Shown: positions 8,495-16,451, counted from the stretch's first letter. The stretch is 44,595 nt of DNA from Acidimicrobiales bacterium (GCA_020630195.1 JAHDBV010000004.1:70990-115584), one strand, 5' to 3'. Notes: generated by a model not told the origin, from the sequence alone. Numbers and translations are program-made.

Positions 8495-9796
8495 TCAGCG
8501 GATGCCGGTGGGGCGGTCGGGAGGATCCGTGAGGACCTTCGCCGCCGACAGGTAGAGGGCGGCCCGGGAGAAGTCGTCGGTCGCCGTGCCGAGATGGGTG
8601 CAGATCTCGGCCTTGAGCTTCCGGGCGCTCGCGGTGGTCACGTCGTCGTCGGGTGCGAGGGCGAGGAGGTCGACCACGTGCAGCGCGAGGGTGTGCTTCC
8701 CGTCGTCGACGAGCTGCTGCGCGGTGGCGAGTACGTGGGCCGGATCGGTGATGGCCGAGCGGACGGCCGCGGCCACCTCGGTATCGGGGTCGGCGGCGAG
8801 CGTCGTCGGGTTCCGGTGCCACCAGCCGCTGATCGAGCTCCACACCTGGCGGACCACGTCGGCTCGGCTGCTGTAGGTGGTGGCGAGGGCCGGATGGTCG
8901 AAGATCTCCGCCGGGTAGGTGATCGAGTTGATCGTCTCGTTGAGGGTGTGGCCCGCGTTGAGGTGGTGCATCACGGCGGTGCGGATGAAGCGCAGCGCCT
9001 TCGCGTTCGTCATCAGGTGCTCGCGCACGGCGTCGGCACCGTGGATGACCTTCCCGTACTGGCCCACCAGATGCTCGGCGTCGTAACCGGCGAGACGTTC
9101 GAGCGTGTCGGCCCACACCTCGTCGTGGCCGGTCGGCCACAGCGGCATCCCGATGTTCGGTTCGACGGGCAGACCGGCCGGGCCGACGTAGAGCACCTTC
9201 ACGTCGGGCACCCAGGCCGCGATGGCGCCGGGGGTCTCCGACGGGGCCGACAGCACGTGCACATCGCGGTCGCCGCCGAGCATCGTCCACGAATCGGAGA
9301 AGGTGGCGTCCGGCATCGTCAGCGGGAGCGTCTGGTCGAGCGGCGGGATCGCACTGTCGAACTGGAGGGCGAGCAGCAGGGCCATCGCCGGTTGGGTCTG
9401 TTCGTACCGGCGGATCAGGGTGGCGGCGGCGTCCTGGGCGAGGATCGTCGGCTTCGGATGGCCGAGCTTCTCGGCCCGGGCGAGCCAGGCGGCGCACGCG
9501 AAGTTGTAGCCGAGGTGGCCGTGGCTGAACGCGATGACCTTCACCGGCTTGGCGGGGTCGAGCCGGCTCATCATGTGCTCGGCCATCTCCAGCGAGGGAC
9601 CCGTGTCGATCTGGAGATACCCGTCGCCGAGATCGATCGTGAGGGCGTTGCCGAGGCCGCCGTTGATGGCCACCCCGTCGGCCACCGGCCCGTAGTCGGG
9701 CTGCAGGTGCTCGGGGTTCAACCCGCCCGGGGTCGGTCCGGCCGGTGCCGGCGCGGCGGTGGTTGCTGGCGTCGTCGTCGCCGGGGTCTCGGCCAT
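8495..9796 (-). CDS. Metallo-beta-lactamase-fold protein, alkylsulfatase-like, degenerate metal site
   Basis: 433 residues from ATG 9796, which has a GAGGGAG Shine-Dalgarno five bases upstream. The layout follows alkylsulfatase-type proteins: N-terminal MBL domain (NALTIDLGDGYLQIDTG, then the metal region), an alkylsulfatase-dimerisation-like helical region (TAVMHHLNAGHTLNETINSITYP) and a C-terminal TPR-like segment (SRAALYLSAAKVL). The expected metal motif HxHxDH reads SHGHLGYN at 91-98, so the Asp and third His are lost, and the later His/Asp-bearing segments are replaced (APSETPG at 184-190, VGPAG at 204-208). The fold is recognisable but hydrolysis is doubtful. A low-complexity TTPATTAAPAPAG tract lies at the N-terminus. 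The 3' end faces the DyP gene 12 bases away. Confidence 0.7.
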   Translation of the reverse strand: MAETPATTTPATTAAPAPAGPTPGGLNPEHLQPDYGPVADGVAINGGLGNALTIDLGDGYLQIDTGPSLEMAEHMMSRLDPAKPVKVIAFSHGHLGYNFACAAWLARAEKLGHPKPTILAQDAAATLIRRYEQTQPAMALLLALQFDSAIPPLDQTLPLTMPDATFSDSWTMLGGDRDVHVLSAPSETPGAIAAWVPDVKVLYVGPAGLPVEPNIGMPLWPTGHDEVWADTLERLAGYDAEHLVGQYGKVIHGADAVREHLMTNAKALRFIRTAVMHHLNAGHTLNETINSITYPAEIFDHPALATTYSSRADVVRQVWSSISGWWHRNPTTLAADPDTEVAAAVRSAITDPAHVLATAQQLVDDGKHTLALHVVDLLALAPDDDVTTASARKLKAEICTHLGTATDDFSRAALYLSAAKVLTDPPDRPTGIR

Positions 9797-9932
9797 GGTC
9801 GCTCCCTCGTCGCCCGCATCGTCGCGCGGCGCGTCCTCCCCCGGCCAGGGTGGATCGGCCCCCACGATGTGACGGTGGGCGCAGGTGCCCGATGACACGG
9901 CCGAATCGGGGTCGCGGCCGGATGGCGACCAT

Positions 9933-9962
9933 TACGTTCGCCCGCACATCGACCAAGGGGAC
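9933..9962 (+). promoter_or_regulatory. -10 box and Shine-Dalgarno of the SnoaL-like lipoprotein gene
   Basis: TACGTT at 9933-9938 is a plausible -10. AAGGGGA at about 9955-9961 is a good ribosome site six to seven bases before ATG 9968, so this gene has a conventional leader unlike many neighbours. The rest of 9797-9967 shows nothing recognisable. Confidence 0.5.
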
Positions 9963-9967
9963 CGACG

Positions 9968-10453
9968 ATGAAACGACACACGATGATCCGGAACTGCGTG
10001 ATGCTGGCAGTGCTGCTGCTGGCCGCCTCCTGCGGCAGCGATGGTGGTGACGGCGATGCCGGGCCGGAGGCCGAGGTGGAGGCGATCCGGGCGGTGCGTC
10101 TCGCGTCGAACGAGGCGATCGAGGCACAGGACGCGGCCGCGGTGGCCGGGTCGTGGACCGACGACATCCAGGTGACGATCAGCTCGGGCACACACCTCGA
10201 CGGCAAGGACACGTACCGCTCGGCGTTCGAGGGGGTGTTCGAGAACACCCCGGGGACGGTGTTCGTCCGGACCCCGGAGACCGTCGAGGTCGCCGACGAC
10301 GGGACGATCGCCTCCGAACGGGGTACCTGGACCGGGACCTATCCCGACCAGGACATCACGAGCCGGACCGGGACCTACCTCGCCTACTGGCGCAAGGTCG
10401 ACGGCCGGTGGCTGATCTCGGCCGAGCTCTACGTGCCACTCACGGAGAGCTGA
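9968..10453 (+). CDS. SnoaL/NTF2-like (DUF4440-type) lipoprotein
   Basis: 161 residues. The N-terminus MKRHTMIRNCVMLAVLLLAASCGSD is a lipoprotein signal with lipobox LAASC (Cys22). After a short acidic spacer comes an NTF2-like cone: AEVEAIRAVRLASNEAIEAQDAAAVAGSWTDDIQVT (long helix with the typical xAxxxDxxxVxxxWxDD pattern), strands around TVEVADDGTIASERGTWTG, and a final strand RKVDGRWLISAELYVP. This is the SnoaL-like/DUF4440 layout. Many relatives have no known catalytic role. It would be anchored on the outer face of the membrane. A strong hairpin at 10463-10491 ends the transcript. Confidence 0.8.
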   Translation: MKRHTMIRNCVMLAVLLLAASCGSDGGDGDAGPEAEVEAIRAVRLASNEAIEAQDAAAVAGSWTDDIQVTISSGTHLDGKDTYRSAFEGVFENTPGTVFVRTPETVEVADDGTIASERGTWTGTYPDQDITSRTGTYLAYWRKVDGRWLISAELYVPLTES

Positions 10454-10462
10454 CCGGTGCCC

Positions 10463-10491
10463 GTCCGGGCCCTGCCCGACAGGGCTCGGAC
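10463..10491. terminator. Bidirectional terminator hairpin between lipoprotein gene and tRNA-Ala
   Basis: GTCCGGGCCCT (10463-10473) pairs with AGGGCTCGGAC (10481-10491) over 11 bp with one G-U, loop of seven. It sits between the ends of two convergent transcripts. No U-tract on either side. Confidence 0.6.
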
Positions 10492-10501
10492 CGGCGGGAT
10501 C

Positions 10502-10578
10502 TGGTGGAGCTGGGGGGAATCGAACCCCCGGCCTGAAGCTTGCAAAGCTACCGCTCTAGCCAACTGAGCTACAGCCCC
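10502..10578 (-). tRNA. tRNA-Ala (anticodon TGC)
   Basis: Minus strand, 74 bases from G at 10578 to the discriminator A at 10505, plus an encoded CCA (10504-10502). Acceptor GGGGCTG pairs with CAGCTCC; D arm GCTC/GAGC; anticodon loop TTTGCAA gives TGC; T arm GGGGG-TTCGATT-CCCCC. The anticodon stem GTAGC/GCTTC carries one T-T mismatch. A -10 TATGCT (10592-10597, minus strand) lies 13 bases upstream of the mature 5' end. Confidence 0.95.
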
Positions 10579-10668
10579 TTGTGGACGCCAGAGCATAGCG
10601 ACGCCGGTCGCTGGAGCCCGCCGGGTTCCGTTGGCAAGATGCGGCTCGACACGACGAAGGGACACGAG

Positions 10669-11097
10669 ATGAGCGGACTGACGATGCCCGAGGACGAGCG
10701 CCAGGCGTTCCTCGCCGGGATGCACGTGGGTGTGATGGGGATCGCGGACGGCGACCGTGGACCGCTCACCGTGCCGGTCTGGTACGACTACGAACCCGGT
10801 GGCGACGTGATCGTGCTCACCGGGGTCGACTCCCGGAAGTACCGCCTCGCGACGGCGGCGGGGCGCTTCAGTCTCTGTGCCCAGACCGAGGACCTCCCGT
10901 ACCGATACGTGATGGTCGAGGGCCCGATCGTCGACGACCGTCCGGCCACCCACGCCGACTCGTTGTCGATGGCCGTCCGGTACCTCGGTGAGGAGCTGGG
11001 CGCGGCGTATGCGGCGAACTCCGGCGACGGTTCGGTGCGCCTCGCGCTGCGTCCGGAGCGGTGGTACTCGGTCGACTACGGCAAGCTCGGCGGCTGA
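10669..11097 (+). CDS. Pyridoxamine 5'-phosphate oxidase-like split-barrel flavoprotein
   Basis: 142 residues, MSGLTMPEDERQAFLAGMHVGVMGIADGDRGPLTVPVWYDYEPGGDVIVLTG. This is the flavin/deazaflavin split beta-barrel: helix F-L, strand HVGVMGIA, PLTVPVWY, VIVLTGVDSRKYRLATAAGRFSLCAQTE, and C-terminal strand RPERWYSVDYGKL. Members bind FMN, F420, heme or biliverdin and I cannot tell which here. ATG 10669 has a GAAGGGA Shine-Dalgarno at about 10656-10662. It is divergent from tRNA-Ala, with 90 bases between. Confidence 0.75.
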   Translation: MSGLTMPEDERQAFLAGMHVGVMGIADGDRGPLTVPVWYDYEPGGDVIVLTGVDSRKYRLATAAGRFSLCAQTEDLPYRYVMVEGPIVDDRPATHADSLSMAVRYLGEELGAAYAANSGDGSVRLALRPERWYSVDYGKLGG

Positions 11098-11118
11098 TCG
11101 GGCCGGGCCGTCGTCGTC

Positions 11119-11583
11119 TCAGCCGGCCGGCGGCACCGAGCCGACCGACTCGATGAACCGTTCGATCGGCTGGCCCCGCTGCACGTCGAACCGTGCCCGG
11201 GAACCGTCGGCGAACACCAATCCCAGGCGTCGCCCGAGCAACCGTCCTCCCGACTCGTCGACCTTCACCTGGCCGCGGGGGACCACGAACGCGGGCTCGC
11301 GCCAGCGGAGTCCGTTGGTCGGCACGGCGAGGAGGCGGTGGCCCGTGAGCACGAGTGCACACGGTTCGCCGGGGAGGAAGGCGGCGAGACCACCCTCGGC
11401 CTCGTTGCGGTCGGTCGCCCGGTCGGCGAGCGCACGTCCGGCGGTGCGGGGCAGTGCGGCGAGCGCCACCATGCCGAGGCCGTAGGTGCCGTCGGGTTCG
11501 GCGAGGATCGCCACCTCGGGGACCTCGCCGGGTTCGAGATGCTCCCGCAGCTTCTTCGTGGCCCGCCTCGTGATGTCCGCCAT
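11119..11583 (-). CDS. Hypothetical protein, possible PH/GRAM-like fold
   Basis: 154 residues, MADITRRATKKLREHLEPGEVPEVAILAE. The opening (helix, then LEPGE) and the later strands ALVLTGHRLLAVPTNGLRWREPAFVVPRGQVKVDE followed by GLVFADGSRARFDVQRGQPIERFIESV resemble bacterial PH-like proteins in which a turn-rich barrel ends in a capping helix. I do not recognise a named family and infer no function. It converges with the split-barrel gene, with 21 bases between. Confidence 0.6.
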   Translation of the reverse strand: MADITRRATKKLREHLEPGEVPEVAILAEPDGTYGLGMVALAALPRTAGRALADRATDRNEAEGGLAAFLPGEPCALVLTGHRLLAVPTNGLRWREPAFVVPRGQVKVDESGGRLLGRRLGLVFADGSRARFDVQRGQPIERFIESVGSVPPAG

Positions 11584-11666
11584 GTCGAGGATCACAGCGC
11601 ACCGGTCGGGAACGGGCACTCCGGATCCACTTGTCCGGACCGGTTCGGCCGGGCCAGGCTCCGCCC

Positions 11667-12080
11667 ATGTCGATCCCCGGACCCGAGCAGCTCACCGAAC
11701 TCATGCAGACCCTCGCACCGTTCACGGCCACGATCGGGGCGACGGTCGTGACGGGGACGAAGGAGGAGGTGGTCCTCCAGGCGGACTGGGCGGAGGAGCG
11801 CTGCACCAACAACGGCGCGTTGCACGGCGGCTACCTCATGAGCCTCGCCGACGCGGCGGGCGCGATGCTCGCCCTGTTGAACCTGCCCGAGGGCGCCGGC
11901 ACCTCGACCACCGACTCCAACACCCACTTTCTGCGGGCCGCCACCTCCGGCCCGGTCCGGGCGACCGCCCGAGTGGTGAAGGCCGGCCGATCGCTCATCG
12001 TCGTGCAGACCGACGTCAGCGGTCCCGACGGCAAGACCTACACCACGACGATCCAGTCGCAGATCGTGCTCGGCCCCTGA
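11667..12080 (+). CDS. PaaI-family hotdog thioesterase
   Basis: 137 residues. Motif NNGALHGGYLMSLADAAGAMLAL contains the characteristic HGG and downstream Asp of the PaaI/4HBT hotdog fold, followed by TSTTDSNTHFLRAATSGPVRATARVVKAGRSLIVVQTDVSGPDGKTYTTTIQSQIVL, the typical strand set. Expected activity is hydrolysis of a (hydroxy)phenylacetyl- or aryl/acyl-CoA; the substrate is not deducible. ATG 11667 lies six bases after CAGGCT, a weak -10-like match. Divergent from the hypothetical gene at 11583; no pathway partner is adjacent. Confidence 0.8.
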   Translation: MSIPGPEQLTELMQTLAPFTATIGATVVTGTKEEVVLQADWAEERCTNNGALHGGYLMSLADAAGAMLALLNLPEGAGTSTTDSNTHFLRAATSGPVRATARVVKAGRSLIVVQTDVSGPDGKTYTTTIQSQIVLGP

Positions 12081-12120
12081 TCACGCCGGGTCCGCCCCCG
12101 AACGCGACGAAGCGAGGTGC

Positions 12121-12145
12121 CGTGTCCATGGGAGGAGTGGACACG
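12121..12145. terminator. Hairpin between convergent PaaI and DM13 genes
   Basis: CGTGTCCA (12121-12128) and TGGACACG (12138-12145) form a perfect 8-bp stem with a nine-base loop, in the 106-base gap between two convergent genes. No T-tract follows. Confidence 0.5.
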
Positions 12146-12186
12146 ACCCTCGCCATCGCCGTTTGGGGGGAGGGAGAGAGACGGGG

Positions 12187-12846
12187 TCAGGGGGCGGCCA
12201 GCTCGGCGACGCCGAAGCCCCGGCTGAAGCGCTCGCACCAGATCTCGACCCGGTTGAACTCGCTGAGGTCGACCTCGACCGGGATCTCGTAGTTCTGGTC
12301 GCCGATGTTGCCCGACAGGTCGCCGAGGCTGACGAAGTCACCGTTCTCGGCCCGGAGGTAGACCTTGAGGTCGGGGCCGTTGTCCGACTCGAAGTTCTCG
12401 AACCGGAGGAAGCGCTGCTCGGTGCCGTTGTTGAGCACGAGGGCGTCGCCGTTGACGGAGTAGCTGTTGAGCGAGGAGAACTCGCCGGAGGCGATCGTGA
12501 CGATCTCGTTCGTGACGGGTTCGGCCGGTTCCTCGGCCTCGTCCTCCATCGCCTCGTCCGCCATGGCGTCGGCGTCGTCCGCCATGGCCTCGCCCTCCTC
12601 GGCGTCATCGGCCATGGCCTCGGCCTCGTCCTCCATGGCCTCGCCCTCGTCGGTGTCGGTGGAGGTGGGTTCGGCGGACGTCGCCGGGGCGGCGGCCTCG
12701 TCGAAGAGGCCGTCGGTGGTCTCGCTCACCTCGTTGTCGATGAAGGCGGCCTGGATGCCGAAGAAGCCGAAGGCGAGCCAGGCGATGGCGGCCAGGCCGG
12801 CGAGGCCGATTCCGGCGAGAAGGGGTTTGTTCTGCTTGAGGTTCAT
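12187..12846 (-). CDS. DM13 domain membrane-anchored protein with acidic repeat linker
   Basis: 219 residues. One N-terminal transmembrane segment (about 9-35, LLAGIGLAGLAAIAWLAFGFFGIQAAF) is followed by a highly acidic linker rich in EAMADDA/EAMEDEA repeats (about 65-105), then a DM13 domain (about 110-219): IASGEFSSLNSYSVNGDALVLNNGTEQRFLRFENFESDNGPDLKVYL and NRVEIWCERFSRGFGVAEL with the single conserved Cys. DM13 domains are proposed redox or electron-transfer modules; the domain should sit outside the membrane. The gene lies 130 bases downstream of the beta-propeller gene on the same strand. That 130-base gap has a weak CACCTC/GAGGTG repeat and no recognisable gene. Confidence 0.8.
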   Translation of the reverse strand: MNLKQNKPLLAGIGLAGLAAIAWLAFGFFGIQAAFIDNEVSETTDGLFDEAAAPATSAEPTSTDTDEGEAMEDEAEAMADDAEEGEAMADDADAMADEAMEDEAEEPAEPVTNEIVTIASGEFSSLNSYSVNGDALVLNNGTEQRFLRFENFESDNGPDLKVYLRAENGDFVSLGDLSGNIGDQNYEIPVEVDLSEFNRVEIWCERFSRGFGVAELAAP

Positions 12847-12976
12847 GTCGATGGTCCTGCGGTGGGGGTGCCGCCGATCCGGTCGGTCCGGGTCGGAGGC
12901 GTTGCGGTCACGAGTGGAAACGCCGGCGCGTCGTCACCTCTTCGCGCCTGTCGGAGGTGTTTCGACGTCTGTTAGC

Positions 12977-14563
12977 TCAGCGGTCGGTCACGGCGTAGAA
13001 GGTGCCGTCGCGCGAACCGACATAGATGCGGCCGTCCCAGACCGCCGGGGTCGACTCGATGCAGCCCCCGAGCTCGAGCGACCACCGCTCGACGGGTGCG
13101 GCATCGGCCCGCAGATCGAAGGCGTGGATCCACCCGTCGCAGTCACCCTGGACGAGCACGTCGTCGACGATCACCGGGCTCGCCCACAGCGGGCCGGGCA
13201 GCGACAGCACCCAGCGTTCCGTGCCGTCGGCCCGATCGAGGCCGAGCACCCGGCCGTCGTCGGTGGGCACGATCACGACGTCGTTCCAGATCGCCGGGGT
13301 CGCCCACACGCCACTGCCGATCCCGGTGCGGGCATCGGCGCCCCACACGAGCGGGTCGTCCGGGTTCGACGGATCGAGCTTGAGGACCTGGCCGAGCTCC
13401 TGGCTGCGGCTGTTGCCGAACTCGTACTCCACTCCGGCGTAGAGGAAGCCGTCGGCGTCGGCCACGAGGGAGGCGTCGATGTCGTCGCCGCCCCAGAACC
13501 GGAACACCTGCTCGGCCTCGCCGCCGTCGAGCAGGGGCCGCAGGTTCCAGCCCTGGATCAGGCCGACCGAGTTGGCGAAGTAGACCGTGTCGCCGCTCAC
13601 CACCACGGAGTTCTCGATCGACATGGCGTTCGACGACACCGTGCGGAGCAGCTCGTCGTCCCAGCTCGGGACCGACAGCTCGATCTCGGGATCGATGGTC
13701 ACGAGGCCGTCGGCACCGATCGCCCGGTTGAGCTCGACCACGAAGAACCGGGAGCTCTCGCTGCCGATGAGCAGGTGGTCTTCGAGGATCAGGCCGGCAC
13801 CGTCCCAGTCGTTGTTCCACCGGGTGGGGGTGACGGCGTTGTAGGGCAGCTTCCACAACACCCGCGGCTCGTCACCGTCGATCGCGATCACGTGGTAGTC
13901 GCCGTTGCGGCTGCCGGAGTAGACGATCGGGAAGCCGTCGGGATCGATCGTGACCGACCCCTTGATGATGTCGCCGGTGTCGTAGGCGGGGAACACCTCC
14001 TCGCCCGTGGCGGGGTCGAGGAAGTTGACCTTGCGGTTGTAGCCACCGAAGGCGAGCCACCAGCCGTCGGGGTCACCCGGCGGATGGAAGACCGAGGGCT
14101 GACCGGTCCAGCCGGAGCCGCACCAGGTCTTGTTCTCGCCGCCGACGGGGGAGTTGGCGCAGCCGATCTCGAAGGTCCAGGCGACCGCGGGATCGTCGGG
14201 CACCGGACCGCGGCCGTGGAAGGTGCGGCTGGGATTGCCCCGGAAGGTGAGCAGCCCCTCGACCGCGCCGAGGCGACTCCACGGTTCGCCCACCCCGCGG
14301 GGGTCGGCCAACCCGACGAGGGGTGGTTCGGTGGTGGTCGTCGTCGGGGCCGAGGTCGTGGTGGTGGGCGGGGCCGTCGTGGTCGTGGTCGCTGCGGTGG
14401 TGCCCGTCGACGCGTCGGCATCGGCGTCGGAGGAGGCACCGGCGGTGTCGCTCGGTTCGCCGTCGTCGCGGCCGTTCACGACGACGAGCAACGCCACCGT
14501 GAGCACGGTGAGCAGCACGATGCCGCCCATCGTGGTCCAGCGGCGGGTGTCGTCGGCCTCCAC
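12977..14563 (-). CDS. PQQ-binding-like beta-propeller protein, membrane-anchored
   Basis: 528 residues. Cytoplasmic start MEADDTRRW, a transmembrane helix (about 11-31), a Thr/Pro mucin-like spacer (about 55-82), then a propeller of PQQ-like repeats, e.g. LAFGGYNRKVNFLDPATGEEV, VIIVPTDDGRVLGLDRADGTERWVLSL and GDCDGWIHAFDLRADAAPVERWSLEL, ending IYVGSRDGTFYAV. The blades carry the tryptophan-docking pattern D..tG...W. Several extra cysteines (IGCANSP, TWCGSGW, QGDCDGW, LGGCIES) suggest disulfides outside the cell. PQQ binding is not certain: many such proteins are scaffolds. GTG 14563 follows a minus-strand -10 TAGGGT (14572-14577) by eight bases. Followed by the DM13 gene. Confidence 0.75.
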   Translation of the reverse strand: MEADDTRRWTTMGGIVLLTVLTVALLVVVNGRDDGEPSDTAGASSDADADASTGTTAATTTTTAPPTTTTSAPTTTTTEPPLVGLADPRGVGEPWSRLGAVEGLLTFRGNPSRTFHGRGPVPDDPAVAWTFEIGCANSPVGGENKTWCGSGWTGQPSVFHPPGDPDGWWLAFGGYNRKVNFLDPATGEEVFPAYDTGDIIKGSVTIDPDGFPIVYSGSRNGDYHVIAIDGDEPRVLWKLPYNAVTPTRWNNDWDGAGLILEDHLLIGSESSRFFVVELNRAIGADGLVTIDPEIELSVPSWDDELLRTVSSNAMSIENSVVVSGDTVYFANSVGLIQGWNLRPLLDGGEAEQVFRFWGGDDIDASLVADADGFLYAGVEYEFGNSRSQELGQVLKLDPSNPDDPLVWGADARTGIGSGVWATPAIWNDVVIVPTDDGRVLGLDRADGTERWVLSLPGPLWASPVIVDDVLVQGDCDGWIHAFDLRADAAPVERWSLELGGCIESTPAVWDGRIYVGSRDGTFYAVTDR

Positions 14564-14595
14564 GAGCCGAGACCCTAGAACGAGTGACTCGCCCG

Positions 14596-14645
14596 GTTCA
14601 GGCCGCCTTTGGCGACCGGCTCAGTTCAGGCCGCCTTCGGCGACC
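14596..14645. repeat. Duplicated 3' end of prfC (22-bp direct repeat)
   Basis: A 22-base segment at 14596-14617 recurs at 14624-14645 with one mismatch (28-bp unit). The second copy is the last codons of prfC plus its stop; the first copy lies just beyond the stop, between prfC and the beta-propeller promoter. Confidence 0.8.
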
Positions 14646-16207
14646 ATGCGCTCGATGGTGAGCTCGGGATGATCCGCGATCACCCGGTCCATCCAGTAGC
14701 GGCTCTCGAACAACACCAGCTTCGAACCGTCGGCCCGGCTCAACACATCCACCCCGGGCATCGCCCGCAACGTCGCCGCCGACTCGTCGTCGGTCCGGCG
14801 GGCGATCGTGAACTTCGTCTGCGTCAGCTCCACCGGTGCGCCGAACTCGTTCTCGAGCCGATGGGTCGCCACCTCGAACTGGAGCTGACCCACGGCCGCC
14901 AGCACCGGGGCCTGGTCGCCGAGGTCGGGATCGCGTAGCACCTGCACCGCCCCCTCCTCGTCGAGCTGGGCGATGCCCTTGCGGAACTGCTTGAACTTCG
15001 AGGTGTCCTTCACCCGGGCGGTCATGAAGTGCTCGGGAGCGAAGGCCGGCAGCGCCGGGAACTCGATCGAGGCGCCCTCGGTGATCGCATCACCCACGCC
15101 GAGATCGTTCGCGTTCACGAGACCGATGATGTCGCCCGGCCAGGCCTCGTCGATCGTCTCGCGGTCCTGCCCGAACAGGGTCTGGGCGTACTTCGTCGAG
15201 AACGTCCGACCGGTCCGCGATCCCGTGGCGATCAGGCCCCGCTCGAACTTGCCCGAGCACACCCGCACGAACGCGATCCGGTCTCGGTGGGCCTTGTCCA
15301 TCCCGGCCTGCACCTTGAACACGAGCCCCGAGAACGACTCGTCGAGGCCACGACGGGTGCCGTCGGCCAACACCCGCGGCGCGGGCGGCGGGACCATGTC
15401 GACCACGCCGTTGAGCAGATGGCGCACACCGAAGTTCGTCAACGCCGACCCGAAGAACACCGGCGTCGATTCACACGCCAGGAACGTCTTCGTGTCGGCC
15501 ACCCGACCGAGCTCGGTGAGCAGCTCCGACTCCTCGGCCGCCGCCTCCCACGATTCACCTTCGGCCTCGGCCGCGGCGTCGCCGTCCATGTCGAGCTCGG
15601 GGGCCATGGTCGAACCACGGGCCGTGCGTTCGAAGCGGGTGTAGGTGCCGGTGCCCTGATGCACCACACCCCGGAAGTCGCCCGAGATGCCCACCGGCCA
15701 GGTCACCGGTGTCGGCTCCACCACCAGGGTCTCCTCGATCTGGTCGAGGAGTTCGAGTGCGCCCAGGCCGGGGCGGTCCCACTTGTTGATGAAGGTGAGG
15801 AACGGGATCTCCCGCTCACGACAGACCTCGAACAACTTCAACGTCTGGGGCTCGATGCCCTTCGCCGCGTCGAGCACCATCACCGCCGCGTCGGCCGCCA
15901 CGAGCACCCGGTAGGTGTCCTCGGAGAAGTCACGGTGACCGGGCGTGTCGAGCAGGTTGATCACACAGTCCCGGTAGGGGAACTGGAGTGCGGCCGACGT
16001 GATCGAGATGCCGCGCTGCTGCTCGAGCTCCATCCAGTCCGAGGTGGCCGAACGCCGACCCTCCCGGGCCTTCACCGCACCCGCTTCGGCACCGAGCGCG
16101 CCGCCGTAGAGGAGGAACTTCTCGGTGAGCGTGGTCTTGCCCGCGTCGGGGTGCGAGATGATGGCGAAGGTTCGCCGTCGAGCAGCTTCGGAGGACGGCG
16201 TCGTCAC
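14621..16207 (-). CDS. prfC: Peptide chain release factor 3
   Basis: 528 residues, the usual RF3 length (E. coli RF3 is 529). Translational GTPase that recycles RF1/RF2 from the ribosome. Seen: P-loop AIISHPDAGKTTLTEKFLLYGGAL, switch I RRSATSDWMELEQQRGISITSAALQF, G3 DTPGHRDFSEDTYRVL, G4 FINKWDRPG, and RF3-like C-terminal domains (FKFRKGIAQLDEEGAVQVL-type segment reads KQFRKGIAQLDEEGAV, QLQFEVATHRLENEFG). Start: GTG 16207 gives MTTPSSEAARRRTFAIISHPDAGK; a -10 TAGCGT (16215-16220) ends seven bases before it. Longer upstream extension is rejected. The TAG in the -10 is also the stop of the small upstream gene. Confidence 0.95.
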   Translation of the reverse strand: MTTPSSEAARRRTFAIISHPDAGKTTLTEKFLLYGGALGAEAGAVKAREGRRSATSDWMELEQQRGISITSAALQFPYRDCVINLLDTPGHRDFSEDTYRVLVAADAAVMVLDAAKGIEPQTLKLFEVCREREIPFLTFINKWDRPGLGALELLDQIEETLVVEPTPVTWPVGISGDFRGVVHQGTGTYTRFERTARGSTMAPELDMDGDAAAEAEGESWEAAAEESELLTELGRVADTKTFLACESTPVFFGSALTNFGVRHLLNGVVDMVPPPAPRVLADGTRRGLDESFSGLVFKVQAGMDKAHRDRIAFVRVCSGKFERGLIATGSRTGRTFSTKYAQTLFGQDRETIDEAWPGDIIGLVNANDLGVGDAITEGASIEFPALPAFAPEHFMTARVKDTSKFKQFRKGIAQLDEEGAVQVLRDPDLGDQAPVLAAVGQLQFEVATHRLENEFGAPVELTQTKFTIARRTDDESAATLRAMPGVDVLSRADGSKLVLFESRYWMDRVIADHPELTIERMVAEGGLN

Positions 16208-16217
16208 GCCGTCGACG

Positions 16218-16451
16218 CTACCGGGTGGCTCGGAAGCCCCGGCGAGACCCTCGGGTGGGCGTGGCACCGGCCGACGCCCAGCGGGCCACGACGTGGAGCA
16301 CGAGGCCGGCGAGCATCGTCCACACCCCGGCCGTGATGGCCAGGCCCAGCTCGGTGTCGGGCATCGAGCTGAACAGCATGGCCACGGCCACGAGCATCAC
16401 GATCGAACTGAGGATGGTGACGAGGGCGATGGACAGGAAGCGGCCGTTCAC
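16218..16451 (-). CDS. Small two-helix membrane protein, hypothetical
   Basis: 77 residues from GTG 16451 (another in-frame GTG at 16457): MNGRFLSIALVTILSSIVMLVAVAMLFSSM, a second hydrophobic segment LGLAITAGVWTMLAGLVLHVVARWA, and a basic tail ATPTRGSRRGFRATR. Two transmembrane helices with a basic C-terminus; no family recognised. Its stop TAG overlaps the prfC -10 box, ten bases before the prfC start. Start codon is uncertain because no Shine-Dalgarno or -10 is clear. Confidence 0.5.
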   Translation of the reverse strand: MNGRFLSIALVTILSSIVMLVAVAMLFSSMPDTELGLAITAGVWTMLAGLVLHVVARWASAGATPTRGSRRGFRATR

